Origin: Alisma plantago-aquatica
Taxonomy: Eukaryota > Streptophyta > Magnoliopsida > Alismatales > Alismataceae
Direction of reading: 5' to 3'
Assembly (NCBI GenBank): GCA_963693085.1
Contig: OY856413.1
Span: forward strand, 745,763,056-745,827,055
Length of the DNA stretch: 64,000 bases
How positions within the stretch are numbered: the stretch's first letter is position 1; every line of letters starts with the position of its first letter. The translations under genes were made by a program, and so were the position numbers. The notes below the pieces were generated by a model. That model did no database searches, was not told the origin of the DNA, and was given only the letters and a program-made list of their open reading frames with translations. Positions 47,219 to 60,594 of this stretch are shown here, piece after piece.

Positions 47219-50200
47219 GTATGTTTTGTTTCTTATATGCTACATGATTCACTATATAGAATATTATCCCATATCATGCATTAGTATATGTTTTATTATC
47301 CTTTCATCACAAACAATAATTGCACCCATCATACAATATATTTTGTATATTTATTAACAATGAATAGCCAATTTTTTTGAAGACATCTTTGTCTTACACT
47401 AAGAAGGAAGGAAGATATTTGAGTATTAGTTTTTCTACTTGATTTCTTATCTTATTCTGTTTTCAAATTGTTTTTCTGCTATGGTTCTTAAGATAAACTA
47501 AAAAACAAGCAGTCGTTCCACAGAGAAGAAGTCGAGGGATTTTTACTTAAGAGCCCATCGTCATTTCTAATAATCATAAACATTGCAATTATTTCTGCAT
47601 TCTCAAGTTTTCTAGTGAAGTAACAATATGAAAAGGAATAAGGTGCACACCAGTGTTAACTTCCTTATTCCAATACTTATTTGGTTTCACAAACTAATTA
47701 ATGTATTGTAACAACATCCGGTTCTTCATTTCCCAAGTCACACTACACCAGTGACCGTCAACGATGGCCTCACCGCGATAGGTAAGATCAAGGGGACACC
47801 CTTTCATTGCACCTAATCAAGTACTTGGTCTATTCTCTCATCCAGGATGAAACATCAACCATGTGTTCAACCACTCCATGTATGAGCAGAGCCCCCAAAA
47901 AGTGTTGATGGAAGTTTACAAATATGCTCAATGTAGTAGTCGAAAAGGTGGTTATATGTACCATGATTACACCACCTAGGGCTTGGAGACACATGGATTC
48001 TCTAATACTGCCAAATATTCGACTTCTCATCATAAATCATGAAGTTCAAGGAGGCCTAAAAGCACAAGTAATTTTAAAGTTACACTTAAGTTATTTAAGC
48101 AGAGAGTCTGTTATATTATCTTTGGCTTTATTGTAGAATATATGTATTATTAAGAAGCATTTGGCTCCCCTTTAAAATTAAATACATTTTAATTAGGACA
48201 AGTCATTTAAGTATTCTGTTATATATTGAAGTTATTTTTTGGTGATAAAATGGTTACTAAGCTGAGAATTCTTAAGACTTTTGCAACATTGATACACAGA
48301 CAACAATGTTGTGCATCAAAAAATTAAATTATTTATCAATTGATTTATTCACATAAAATACATATTGGTTCTCTTTATTTTCTTCAAATTTCAAACATGT
48401 AAAGATACATATATGCACATGCCTTTGGTGTTTACGTTAATTGTGGGATACTATATTCAATGATGTCAATGTGATGTAAGATTCATAACAGTAAACTTGA
48501 AATAATATAATATCTTTTTTGTATGATTTTCTTACATGGTCATTAGAATATGTAGCTCGTTTAACCCTCTTACATTATACTCAAGATATATCTCATTATA
48601 GTAATCATAAATGGTTTACAAAAAAATGACTTCTATTTTATGGATTTAATGAATTTTTCTATCTCATGTCACTTTTATTGTTTTTAACGATGTGCAGCTA
48701 TATGTCCTAGACAACCTCTTTTTTAATTGGTGATTTTATTTTAATGTGTACTAAACTTTTTTTACTTCTTTCTTTAAAAAACAAAAATTATAACACACAT
48801 TTAATATTATGTTTTTGTATATTTCATTTAATTTGATCCTAAAATGACTACGTATTCAAAATACTTAATTTATGAGTTATACTATCAATTTTAAATAAAA
48901 AAACTTATTGAGTTTCATTGGATTATGGTATGGTATAATCATTGGTTATATTTCCATGAATTATAAAAAAATCTAGCTATAATTTTTTATAAGAATATGT
49001 GAGGGAAGATACATTATTCTCTACTTGAATAAAAAAGCATCTATAAAATACATAAATAAAACATATTAGTATCTTTTCTTTTGTTATTTTCGCATGATGC
49101 CACATTCAAATAAAGATTTTATTAATTGTAATAGTCCAACGTTCGTATTAGTACAACAATACAATTGAAAAATATTAGTTAATACAATAATAAGACAAGA
49201 CACAATCATTTTTTATTTTTCATGCTCTACACTTCTCTTTATATTCAATCTGCAATTTTGTTTAAGAATAGAGAGAAAAGTTCTTATATCATATATGGGT
49301 AAAATTATCTACTAAATAAAATAAAATAATACATATCATTATCTTGTCTATTGGTATGTTTATGTGATTCCACGTTCGAATAAAAATTTGGTTTCATTAT
49401 AAAATTTATATCATTGTAATGTTACAAATTGTAATAATTTATGACAATAATATCACTCCACAACCACCTTTTATTTTTTGTCAAACTATAGACTATGTAG
49501 GGCACATGGGTAGTGGGACAGTACGACTAGGGATTTGCATAGGTGAAGGACTTGCAGACGATTAGTGTTTGACTTCTTGGTTGCAGGTGTTGAGGAAGGA
49601 AGGGAACGCCCACTCAAGTCGATGTCAACCTTCACCAGCATATATAACTATTGGCGAGGGCTTCTTTTCCACCAAACCAATCGACATTGGGTGAGGTGCA
49701 ACCATGGCAGCTAGGGTTCTTGAGGGAGGCAAAGGATGATGGAGGGGGATACATAGTGGTGGCCTTGGGCTTTGGTTTCTATTGCAGCATCGAGGTATTC
49801 ACCATGGCATAGGAAGGAGGGTGCTCTATTGCAGTGGGTACGAAGGGGAAAAGGCACATATGTTGGGGATCTGCTGGGAATGAGTAGATGAGAGAAGGAA
49901 GGATTCTCCCAATCTAATTTTTAGTGCATACATATTGGATGATCACTTATTGTCGGCATCCACTACAATACATGGTGGAGGTTCCTACTATCATGAAGCT
50001 TCAGTGCAAGGTAAGAGGGAGCTTGGGAGGAGTCTCTAAGGTCTAGGGTTTGTTGAGGAGAAAGGAAGGGTGAGGAGAAAGAGGAGTGTGTGGCTACTGG
50101 TTGTGACAGAATTGGTTTCCCTTGGAAAAGAAAATCCCTAGACACGCATGGAGTAGGGGAAGAATAGGTATACAGACTGGGCCAAATAGTTTAAGCAGAT

Positions 50201-50420
50201 CATTAAGAAAATCAAGGTGATGATTAATTGGCTGATTAGACCTAGTCTACTATACTCTCTTCCATCTTTGATCAATTAGTAGGTGCTTTCAACACCCAAT
50301 TAGTATGAGATTTTCTAGGTTAGCTAATGAGAATGCGAGGATTCCAAAACTAAGCTCAGTTCTATCTATTGATATCTATGAGTGTATTATGTTGTTACTT
50401 ATATTCTAATTAATCAATTT
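47219..50420. other. Stretch with no recognisable gene
   Basis: AT-rich, with only short frames. CACTACACCAGTGACCGTCA near 47,741 resembles a CACTA terminus but has no partner. A GC-richer block at 49,500-50,160 gives a few short frames without recognisable domains. Confidence 0.45.
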
Positions 50421-50437
50421 ATGCATTCATCACCTTT

Positions 50438-50494
50438 GCCAACCCCAACATAGTTGGGATTGAGGCTTAGTTGTTGTTGATGATGATGATGATG
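50438..50494 (+). mobile_element. 5'-truncated RTE LINE tail with 17-bp target duplication
   Basis: It holds the terminal hairpin CCCAACATAGTTGGG, attgaggctt and a GAT-type tail. The flanking 17 bases atgcattcatcaccttt are repeated exactly at 50,421-50,437 and 50,495-50,511. Confidence 0.88.
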
Positions 50495-50799
50495 ATGCAT
50501 TCATCACCTTTCTTATTTAATTTAAAGATAATAATTCATATTTTCTTCATTTTTCTTCATCGATTAGCCTTAAGAGGATAGTAGAGTTACAAGTCATATC
50601 TAAAACTCAATAAATGGTGATATTATATATTTAACCCCAATGAATGACTTAGTTACTTAATTGATCCTAAAACCTCATGTAAATGCATATTTATTATGTT
50701 CTTGTGATTTTAAATTCTAAAATATTCTAATTTAATCTAAATTGGGGAAATGAACTTTAGTATTGTCATAATCAGAAAGGGGCAAAAAAAAGAGGGTTA

Positions 50800-52000
50800 A
50801 GCTATGAAATTAGATTTGGGTATGTTACAGATATTGTTATCATTGATGCTAAATAGTCCACTCTATGTCTAAAAACATAGATTGAATGTTAAAAGGATGA
50901 CTACCCCAGGCCTTCGATTAAACCTAGGTATTAGTGACAAAGGGATCATACAATGATGGTAACAGTGGTCACTTGTGGGTTGAAGTTGTTCTCCAACTTA
51001 TGCCAATTTCTTGGTTTTTAATGATGTGTGTCTTGTTGCGCTCATTTCTAGTAGGTTTTTGGTATCACTACCAACATAATGTGGAACCTACAAGTCCGTG
51101 CGCATAAGGATGTTCAAGGGAAGAGAAGTTTGTGATCACAATAATAATTAGAATGGTTTTGAATTGTATATAAGTTGATTACTTATCCAAATAATTGACA
51201 AAGTTGTAAATCGATCGGTTCTTGTTTGAAAAAAATGATCAATTTATGAAGTGTCAATTAAACCATTTACTCAAAATCTAGATATGTATAGAACAATCGA
51301 CCTAGTGTCAATCCATCGACTAGTGCATGGACTGGAATGGTGCAGGAGTGTCAACTAATTGATTGAATGGTCAACCAATCAATTATATGCACAAAACAAT
51401 CAATTGAGTTACCAACCAATCGAATGATGTGGTATATTGCATAAGGTAGAGTCGTTAATTCGATCAAATGGATTCCCAGTGGATGGATTTGAACACTTTT
51501 TGAGGTTTTACTAATTCTAATTAATGGAAGATTGCAATTAGGTAAAAGATTGTGTTTTTGGGAAACCCTATCATAAAGCTCTCATATTAAAAGGGGTTGA
51601 TGTCTAGGGGTTGATAAAGACAAGTTTCCCAACAACTTCTCCCTTAAAGAGAGAAAACCAAACCAAGGATAAAAACCCATGATAGGAGGAGGAAAAGAGA
51701 GGGCAATGCTAGCATGTTGACAAGTCTTGTTTTCTTGGATGCCAAGGTGGTTCTCTAATAGTTTCCCTCATCCACGTGGATGACATAAAGACTGAAGAAA
51801 ATGTGTGAATGCTTGGACAATGAGTTCCATTAACAATGAGTATGATTCTATCCCCACTGATGTTTTAGGGACTCGGGTGTCACTGCACTACATTGACTCC
51901 ATATTTGAATCTAGAAGAATGTAGACAACATCAAGACAATGTGTCTAGTTGTTAGAAAATCAATGAGCACTAAAACATTGATATTCCTTCTTTGTCATTA
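50800..52000 (+). mobile_element. Probable Copia LTR debris
   Basis: The order of phrases (a leader with rearranged tcgatcggttc, caaccaatcaatt and caatcaattgag, then ttgataaagacaagtttccc) resembles the inner half of the Copia LTR at 61,263-63,464 in layout. No clean ends, PBS or PPT were found. Confidence 0.3.
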
Positions 52001-53190
52001 ATACACTGAATATTTATTTATTTAATGGGCGTGGTTTCCGATTAATGTTGGTAAAACTTTATAATTCCATTGCACCATCTTCTTGGAAAGCTTACATCAA
52101 CCCACATTACTAGTTTTTCAACGAATGTCTATAATTATAAATGAACTGATCAATGTGACATTATTTTCATAAAAAACTTAATTCTATTTACAAAACTGTT
52201 ATTTTACAAGTTTTGTAATACAAAAAGAAGGTAGCCCACTTTAGTTCATTTGTATCCCTTGTACCAGTTGTTTTCCAGTATATAACTGAAACCCTACATA
52301 GGTTTGTTCTCTAGAATCCCTCATTGTAACATATATTTTAATATTATTAACCCTTTGAAGTTCAAATAGATCAATGAATGTTAGGATATTGAAATAATGA
52401 ACAAATTTGATTCAAGGGTAGTAATGTATTTTATTATAACCTATGTGGAGAGAACTAATACAAAAGTTAGACCATGAAGACCATAAAATCCTAGATTATG
52501 ACTTAAGGAACAATCAATGTTCATGACACTCTAAATAATGAGAAATTACACCTAGAGTCTGGGCTAGAAGTAGATTATAGAATTTGAATCCATGTTGATG
52601 ATGTATGTGGATGTCTTTACATGTCTTAGATCTTGGACTATTTAGTGTGAATGTTACATCCAATCCCCTTCAAAATAATCATAATGTATTAGAATCAATA
52701 CAAGTGTTCATACAATCTTGGTTTTGGTCAAACATAAACAAGAGTTTATGTATAATTGTAAAACTCTGTTTAAAATTGGGTAGAATTTGAATCAACAATT
52801 ATAAAACTCTTATACTTAGGAGCAACCACAGCATTGATCACAACCCCTAGTTTTCTCTCTGACTTCCTCTATATTCTCTATGCAACATAAGTGAAGGCAA
52901 TCTCCTAGTGTGTGACTTGTAAGACTAGTAAAGAAGGGTAGCCGAGTCATCGAACCCCAGATCTCGGAATCTCACAGTTAGTCCTTTAAGGGATAGAATC
53001 TCTCCTAAGTGATGTGGCTCCATCATTAGGTGCTTAATGATAATATCAACGACCCATTTTTGTCAAATATGAGGTAAGTTATTAGATATTGTGTACAATG
53101 CATATTAGTATGCAAAAAACATAGAAATTGGGTTATTGATCATAAATATACAAACCATCCATAGAAATTAGAAATTTATGATTCATGTCT
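52001..53190. other. Stretch with no recognisable gene
   Basis: AT-rich, with short frames only (the longest, 52,605-52,790, has no recognisable domain). Confidence 0.5.
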
Positions 53191-54470
53191 TGGATCTATT
53201 ATGTGCTATAGAGGGGGTGAATAGAGCTAAAACTGCTTTAAAAATCATTAGACCTTGAAGATATTTCTAAGATAATGTGGGAAGTATGAACTTTGAGTGC
53301 AACTAAACATGATTAGCAAGTGAGAAATAGATTGAACAAGAACAAGATAACATAAGTTATTTATAGTGGTTCCAACCTCCAAACTAGGATATGTATTTCC
53401 ACTACCTAGAAAGGTCAACATATGATCTCCAACCATGTCTCACTCCTTGTATTCCGTTATAAGTGTTACAACATAAAAACTCCATTTTACAAGTCAAGGG
53501 TACCTATCATTTCCTTGGAGGACAAGGGAGCCAATAACCTTACAAAGGGCTTACCTATCCATGACCAAGAGTCTTCTACCTTACCAAGGACTTACCTACT
53601 CTTGCAATGAGTCTTTGGCCTTTTCCAAGGACTTACCCACTCTTGCAACAAGTCTTCCTCCATCAAGGATTTACCCACTCTTGACTTAGATCTTCCACCT
53701 TTGACTTCACCTTCACCAAGGAGAAGCTTTGACCAAGGGACTTTGTCCCTTCTTCTTCCCCTCATTTAGACAAGAGAGAGAATCTTCATCTTCCTAGTAT
53801 AAAGAGAGATTGAGAGGTGTAAAATGTTAAAGCCCCGCAAGATATACAAGTAGGACTAGCTCTCTTACAAATCTCCTACTCACTCTAATGGATGTAGAAA
53901 GTGATTAAGCTCATGAGAGTGGTTGGAGGCTCATGGGAGGCAACTCACTGAACTATAGTATAGGGACCTTCACCGTGCTTGTTTAACCATGGGATGAAGC
54001 CCAATGGTTCTTATTTATAGTTGAGGTTTCAAACTAGTCAGTAAAGACACTTAGGGTTGAATTCTAACCATTTTGGGTGTTTCAACAGATATATTTTTCA
54101 GTTTTACAACACTCACATGGCTAGAAATACTTTTTTGTACTTTACTATACAGTTTTGTCAACTGAGTTGTCTTTTGGGAAACTCAATCGATAACATTATA
54201 TGACAAGTCAAAGTATAGACGCCGGTCAAGTTGTCACCAGGACAAATTCAGCTGACCCTGGAAATTTTCAAGAATTAGACCAGTGGTCAGAATGATGTTG
54301 ACTCAGACTGGATTGATCCAGGTTCAACTAGAGTGGTTGAAGCGGTTGGACCAAAAATTACATCAGCATGATGTCAAAACAATTTGAACAGGAAAAACCA
54401 AACTGGTCACCATAGTAGAAGGCAATTAGCGGTCAGACCGGTCAAACCAATTGAACCGAGCACACTATAT
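53191..54470 (+). mobile_element. Probable LTR-retrotransposon fragment (SIRE-like leader)
   Basis: The phrase ctatagagggggtgaatagag, followed by text such as gtggttccaacctccaa and a series of cctacctacyctt-type steps (ttgaccaaggga, cttacccactcttgc), resembles long Copia LTRs of the SIRE type. Several short internal repeats (aaggacttaccyactcttgcaa) occur at 53,580-53,700. The ends are not defined. Confidence 0.3.
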
Positions 54471-54529
54471 TTACATATATATATATATATAATATATATA
54501 TATGTATGTATGTATGTATATATATGGGA

Positions 54530-54688
54530 TTAAGAGAGAAAGATTTCTCTCCCCCTCTCCCATAACCCGTGGCGGAGGTCGGACGCCCAGGAGGGTGATA
54601 AATCAAGAGATGCTTCTCTGTGTGGTTTCGAACCCGGGTCCCTTCATTGGGGACCAGCAGAATTCGGCAACCGGGCTATTCCCTTGCT

Positions 54689-54692
<4 letters not shown>
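54530..54692 (-). mobile_element. Possible tRNA-derived SINE
   Basis: The minus strand holds ACCCGGGTTCGAAACC, a good RNA polymerase III B box (GGTTCGANNCC), and TAGCCCGGTTG about 45 bp upstream as a weak A box. It is bordered by (TA)n runs on both sides. It has no clear target duplication, and no second copy exists in the window. Confidence 0.35.
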
Positions 54693-54772
<80 letters not shown>

Positions 54773-54780
54773 TGTGTGTG
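54692..54780. repeat. (TA)n then (TG)n compound microsatellite
   Basis: About 42 bases of TA repeat followed by about 45 of TG with one interruption. The open frames across it are artefacts. Confidence 0.9.
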
Positions 54781-54820
54781 TATTTACACATATATATACA
54801 TATATACATATATATAGATA

Positions 54821-55752
54821 ATCATCATCATCATCAAAGCCTCAATCCCAACTATGTTGGGGTTGACTACATGGATCCTTAGCTTCCTATCAGCTCTATC
54901 ATGGGCCATATTTTAGTTGATATGTAAAGATTCAAAATCACTCTTTATAAGATCTTCCCATGTTAATTTAGGCCTTCCTCTTCTTCTATTAATTGCACTC
55001 GATTTAATAGCATTGCTTCATACAGGCACATTAATCAGTCTGTGTTGCACATGTCCATACCATCTCAATTGACACTCGTGCAACTTGTCCTCAATGCTCG
55101 CCACCCCCACTTTATTCTTGATATATCATTTCTTCAATGATCTTTTCTTGTCTTCCCACACATCCATCTCAACATAGGCATTTTAGCGACGTTCATCTTG
55201 TTGAGAATTTTTTCTTCACCGCCCAACATTCACTCCCATAGAGCATGGCTGGCCATATAGCTGTTCTATAAAACTTACTTTTTAATCTGAGGGGGATTTT
55301 TAGGTCACATAGTACTCTAGTTGCACTCCTCCATTTCAACCATAATGCATTGATTATGTGTCCAATGTTATTTTGGACACCCCCATCTATTTGAATAATA
55401 GAACCCAAGTAATGAAATTTATCACATTTTTGGTATATCTACTCCGTCCAACTTGGCTCCACCATTCACACTGTGAGATAGGCTGAAATTGCAATGCATA
55501 TACTCAATTTTTCTCCTACTAATTATCAATCCATTTGATTCCAATGTATTTCTTCAAAGTTCAACTTTATCATTCAATCCATCTTTAGATTCATCAATCA
55601 ATACAATATCATCAGCAAATAACATACACCAAGGAATATCATCCTGAAGATTCCCTATCAACTCATCCATATCAAGAACAAACATATATGGGATGAGAGT
55701 GGATCCTTGGTGTACCCCAACTATGATAGGAAAAAAATGTCTCTTCTCTAGG
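54821..55752 (-). mobile_element. RTE-clade LINE, 5'-truncated, reverse transcriptase C-terminus
   Basis: On the minus strand the frame begins near VGVHQGSTLIPYMF and continues with DMDELIGNLQDDIPWCM, the catalytic LFADDIVLIDE box, then SNGLIISRRK..YMHCNF and FHYLGSIIQIDGGV. Next come LKSKFYRTAIWPAMLYGSEC, MLRWMCGKTRKDH and KLHECQLRWYGHV, and finally RRRGRPKLTWED. This order is that of the plant RTE-clade reverse transcriptase from its palm region to the C-terminus. It ends in NPNIVGIEAL, the hairpin CCCAACATAGTTGGG and a GAT tail. Stops and frameshifts (after DKVEL, near YIPKM and at KKKFST) show it is dead. I found no target duplication. Confidence 0.9.
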
Positions 55753-55759
55753 AGTATGA

Positions 55760-56340
55760 AATCATATTTCTGCTACATTTTACTAAATTTACTATTCAAA
55801 CAATATTGCATTTTTAAGTATATCTATTTCAATAAGAAAGAGTCACTTCAATGGGGAGCTTGCTCATAACTTGATTAAGTCAAGTAGAAATGCATATCAA
55901 GTAGGAAAACTCAATAGCATGGAAGAAGCAAGTGCATGTTCTTATAGGACTTATAATAATCAGTTATGAATCTAATAAATCAATTATGCAACCAATGTCT
56001 TTTGTAGTCTTGAATAAAAAGAAGCATTTGAGTGGAAAAGAACTCATGAGTCATGGATAAAGATTACACAATTCTTTGCAATAGACCAGTAACCATTAAG
56101 TTGAATATTTCATATGAGATAACAATATGATCAATTAATGTATTTCACCATAGGAATCAACTGTATGCAAAGTAATGTTGTTCATCTTAACAATGAAATC
56201 AACTCAATGCAAATAACCAACACCATTCAGATGCTTTTGGGAATACATCAAAAAAAGGATCAGGGTATATCCTGAATCCACACATCATTTTTATTCTCTT
56301 TACATATTTTGTAGAAAATTCAATAGGATATCACGTGTAA
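55760..56340. other. Stretch with no recognisable gene
   Basis: AT-rich flank between the RTE LINE and the exon-like block starting near 56,340. Confidence 0.5.
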
Positions 56341-57300
56341 TGTTTTGTAGGCCTGAATAGCAATAGACAACACGATGGAAAGTATATCAATGTAGCTGAT
56401 ATGGACACTGAACAATTCATGAATTATATTCAACGGTATGGAGATTTTTTTCAAGAGTAGAATGAGAGAAGGTTGTGATTTTTTTTCCTCTCATTTGTTT
56501 TATATTAAGCGATAAGCAAATAAAGACTTTAAATGATTCTGAAAGAAATACAAATTTCTTTGGAAGATCAAGTCAAGATGGTATTAACACACATACAAAC
56601 ATGTTGTTTGAGAACTAAGAACAACTAATGGCATTAGTATTTATATTTTTAAAATTTAAATTTTACTCGTTTCCTATACTTATGATATTTTTAGGCATAA
56701 ATGAAGTCTCCATACATAGTAAGTACGTATTTAAGCTTTAATCAAGATAGACGTTTAGGTGCCTCAGAAAAAAGGAGAGAGCTAAAGAATAGTCAGGGAA
56801 CTTTGTTACATCACAAGCAACATGTGGTCACCCCAAGTACACATGACAGAAAGGAGAATGGTATACTTCATATTTAATTCTTTATTTATCTAAGTGCTAG
56901 CATCATAGTTAGTGCCGCATAAATAATTGTTGTGTTTTCACAAGAATAAATGTGCATGCATTTGCAGAGGTAGTTGATGTTTCAAGTAGGAGAACTAACA
57001 CTGGAAAGAGAGTTTTACAGTCCCAAACTATGATCAATATTTCACAAGAGGTTGATGAAACACTTCAAGTAGCAGAAGAGGCAAATAATAATGGTAGTGA
57101 TAGTGTGTTCTTCATTGAAATTGTTCTCATTACAAATATGATTGACAATTAGCATTATATTTTGCAGAACAACCAAAGAGAAAAAGGGTTCAAGGAAAAT
57201 CCTTCATGCTCAACTCTATGGAAAATAAATAGCAAACTTCTTATTCTTTTGCAAAATCATCAAATAAGGAGAAAGGCATATCTTCACTCTACATGATATT
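56340..57300 (+). pseudogene. Unidentified multi-exon-like block, copy A
   Basis: Three conserved islands lie in order on the plus strand: one encoding INVADMDTEQFMNYIQRYGDFF (two runs; about 56,375-56,458), one with RRLGASEKRREL (about 56,748-56,790), and one with EVVDVSSRRTN..QSQTMINISQEVDE (56,967-57,110). The gaps are AT-rich, and the islands have plausible AG before them (tttgcag at 56,966, ttttgcag at 57,166), which suggests old exons. The same islands recur at 60,595-61,262. I do not recognise the protein. It could be a little-known part of a DNA transposon or a host gene. Confidence 0.4.
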
Positions 57301-57439
57301 TGTTTTGATTTAAGTTATTTATATAAATGTAATTACTTGGAAAGATTTCTAGGCATGCCTAGGAATGGGTCTACAAGTCCAACGGTTACTGGATTCAACT
57401 CAAATATTTTTGAAGAATCATCAAATAATAGGCAGGGTA

Positions 57440-60372
57440 TGAGTAACAACCCCACTTCCTGGTAACCCCCAATTAAGGAAGACCAAGAAGTTAGAGCCAT
57501 TATCCCAAAACTAGGATCAATGATTTTGTAAATAATAAAAATTAATTAATAAATTCTACCACAATTAAGCTTGGAATAGGATAAAATTTTTCTTTTCACA
57601 TACTTTTCAAAAAGTAGGAATCTAGAACTTCTACCCACTATAGAGTTCTAACTAACTAAATCCTCCTTTAATAGATTAGCTTTATTCTTCATAAATGCCA
57701 CTTTACTGATTGTCCACTTTTAGATATACCTAAAATGCCAACAAACAAAATGTCAGTGAGTATATTGAATTATACTAGTATGTGGGGGAACCAAAATATT
57801 GCATCTATTTGTAATGACATAATACAACCAAATTATTGCTTAACAGACCAAACTTTACATATTAAACATAACTACTCAATCCCTACATATTCTTGCCTCT
57901 ATGTTGTCCCTGCAGTGGACATGGATACTACCTCTCTCATATGGTTGATCTCAAATAACCCCCATTATCCTACCTTACAGGTAGATCGCTACATAGGGTT
58001 GTGTAGTCGTATTCTCCTACCCAAGGGTAGACTAACACATCAAATCATGATAACTTGATGATCCTACCCCCATGGGTAGACCATGTACTAGGTAATCCAT
58101 CTCATAATCATCAAAGCTACATAGGAGGACTAGGATTTGAGCTAGTCATGCACATATATTTAGGGTGATAGTCATAGTCACTTTATAGTTGCATGAAATA
58201 AAAGTCAGCTAAGTAGTTATTTCCAAACAACTGATAAAACCTCAGAAATCACCATGAAACTAGAGTGATTAGTCATAAGCATAACCACATACCTATCTTG
58301 GAGATCATAAAGAAGCAATATATATCCAAATCCAACTAGATGTCCAATCAAGCAAGCCAATCAATCAATCAAGCAAGCATTGATCTTGAAAACATTTACA
58401 ATGTCTAATTGTCACAAGCATATTCCAAACAACTCCTTATTGACTGGGGACACCTTTCCCAGGTTTCTAAGTCTCATTAGGGATTCATTAGGGCTTTTAA
58501 GATCAATTTCTCAAACTTTATACTTTTTAGGTCAACAAACCCTAAAATAGCTTTCCTACTCATAAAAACCTTATTGCTCAAATTATCCATATTAAGGATC
58601 TTTTATACTCAAATTAGCTTAGGATCGTCATAACTCTAATTTATTCATGGATTTACATAATTAAAACCATTAAAAGTTATATTCACCTAAATTAAGGTTT
58701 CTAAGCCCATTAATGCAAATTCATGTGCATGAAACCCTAAATTAAGCCAACTATGCATAAAGATCATATTTTTAGATCTAATTCTTCTTTTTATTAACAA
58801 CATATTAATATTGGCTTCAAAGTAACCAAAGATATTTACCAAAACTCATTAATATCAAAATTAGGGTTTTCATTCATAAATGCATTAAAGGTGCCAACTT
58901 TAAGTACTTTTCGAATTGTAATAGAATAAAACCTTTATTATATTTTTATTGGATTTTATGGGTTTTTCTTATCAGAAATCATATATAACTTATCTTGATC
59001 CGAGCTACTAATAATTATTTACGATTATCTCAAAATTTAATGGATCTTGACTAATCACTGGTCGACACATCAACAATTAATTCTTTGAATTGTTTTACCT
59101 TATTTGCTGGCTCGCGGATCAGGGACTGGGGTCTGCTAGTCCGAGAACCCGAATCTGGGTGGCCCTTCTCCCTCCTTCGCATGTCTCACGATACGAGGCC
59201 CTTGTTTCCGCATGGAAAGAGGGTTCCGCCACGGCGCACAACTCTGACGAGCCCTCACCACTGGCCGAGTCCCTCGAATCTTCCTCCAACCACCCCCACA
59301 CTTTTGTGGAGTAACCAAACACCAGCGCGGAAACCTAGTTTCAGACAGGAAGTTCTAGAAACTTGAAAACCCCCTTGCACCACTGACTCAAACCAAGGAG
59401 GATTGGTAGCAGGCTCTACCTTGAGTTTTCGAATGTGAGGGAGAAACGAGTGTCCCCTTCTATGCGTTTTGGTCTCTAAGGTATCGTAGGCTATTTATAT
59501 AGGCAAGACGGTAAGGGTATCTACCTCTCATGATTTCTAACCTCCTAAATGAACTCGGATTTGGGGAAATCCCAATCCCACACGAAAGTAGGGGAAACCA
59601 GGGGTCGAAGGGTTGGGTTTCCACTTCTAAATCTAATGGAGTGATTCCCAAGTTCGCACGTTGATTGTATGGGGAGAAAATCGATCGGGAAAACTCCCCA
59701 CACTGTTCTCCTTTCCTGATCTTAATCACAAAGAAGCCACCGTTGGATCCTAGATCCAACGGCTATCAGCCACGCGCCAAGAACATATATTTCTACTTAA
59801 ATGGAAAAAAAATGTGACATTAAATAAATCATCTTCACTTTAGGAAATATTACAAAAATCATATCTCCTAAACCCCTTATCTGTTTGATCCCAAATTTTA
59901 GGGGAAAGTCCATAACGACTTAAACTACTTGTGTTGACTAAGAATATCTATGTTTCTGGAACTGAAAATTGAAAGTATAAGAGAGTTTTCTTCATAAGAA
60001 AGTTATCACTTATTAAGGCATATTTTATCTCTCCTATTCTTTTATTTTCCTTTATTTGGATTCTTTTTACCATTTGAAACCATGTGGATGTGAAATCTCA
60101 TCCATAATGATTCAATCATACATATTTCCACATATTATTATATTTTCATCATTATCTCAATTTCCTTCTTAATAATGCATTATTTGATTTCTTCTTTTTC
60201 TTTTAGCATATTGGACTCATTAACATATTATGATCCACGAAATCATATGCACAAAGGAAATGTTGTAAAGGGAATCCATTCAATACACATAAATCATACA
60301 ATTTCCATAATCATACATTTATTAGGGAAATTGCATTTCCAACCATATGAACCCAAAAATTGGGGTTGTAAA
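57440..60372 (-). mobile_element. Diverged solo LTR of the large retrotransposon family
   Basis: Its start (acaaccccacttcctggtaa then cccccaattaaggaagacc) matches 7,255-7,300, and its end (gaacccaaaaattggggttg) matches 2,286-2,306 and 10,545-10,562. In between, patches such as gtcactttatagttgcatga and taagcataaccacatacct match 7,998-8,117 in order. No PBS or PPT adjoins, so it is a solo LTR. It is older than the pair at 1-10,568, judged by many more differences. The GC-rich block at 59,090-59,430 sits where the other LTRs have theirs. Confidence 0.72.
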
Positions 60373-60594
60373 TGCATCATGATATGATAATTATCTACAA
60401 AATTTATAAACAATATGCAACATCATGCATAACAACTTTTTATAGTTTAGGAAACAATGGAAGAAACAATGCACTTCTTGATCGATGAATAAAGGCTAGC
60501 GAGGTGGAAAACCAACAAAATGCATAGAATAGTAATTAATTCTATCTAAACCTATTTTCACCCATTAACCATGATATTTGACTTCATTTTTTTA

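Noticed and set aside
47741..47770. CACTA terminus CACTACACCAGTGACC
   Set aside because: There is only one end, with no partner and no transposase nearby.
54502..54882. A 126-codon plus-strand frame
   Set aside because: It is mostly translated TA and TG microsatellite.
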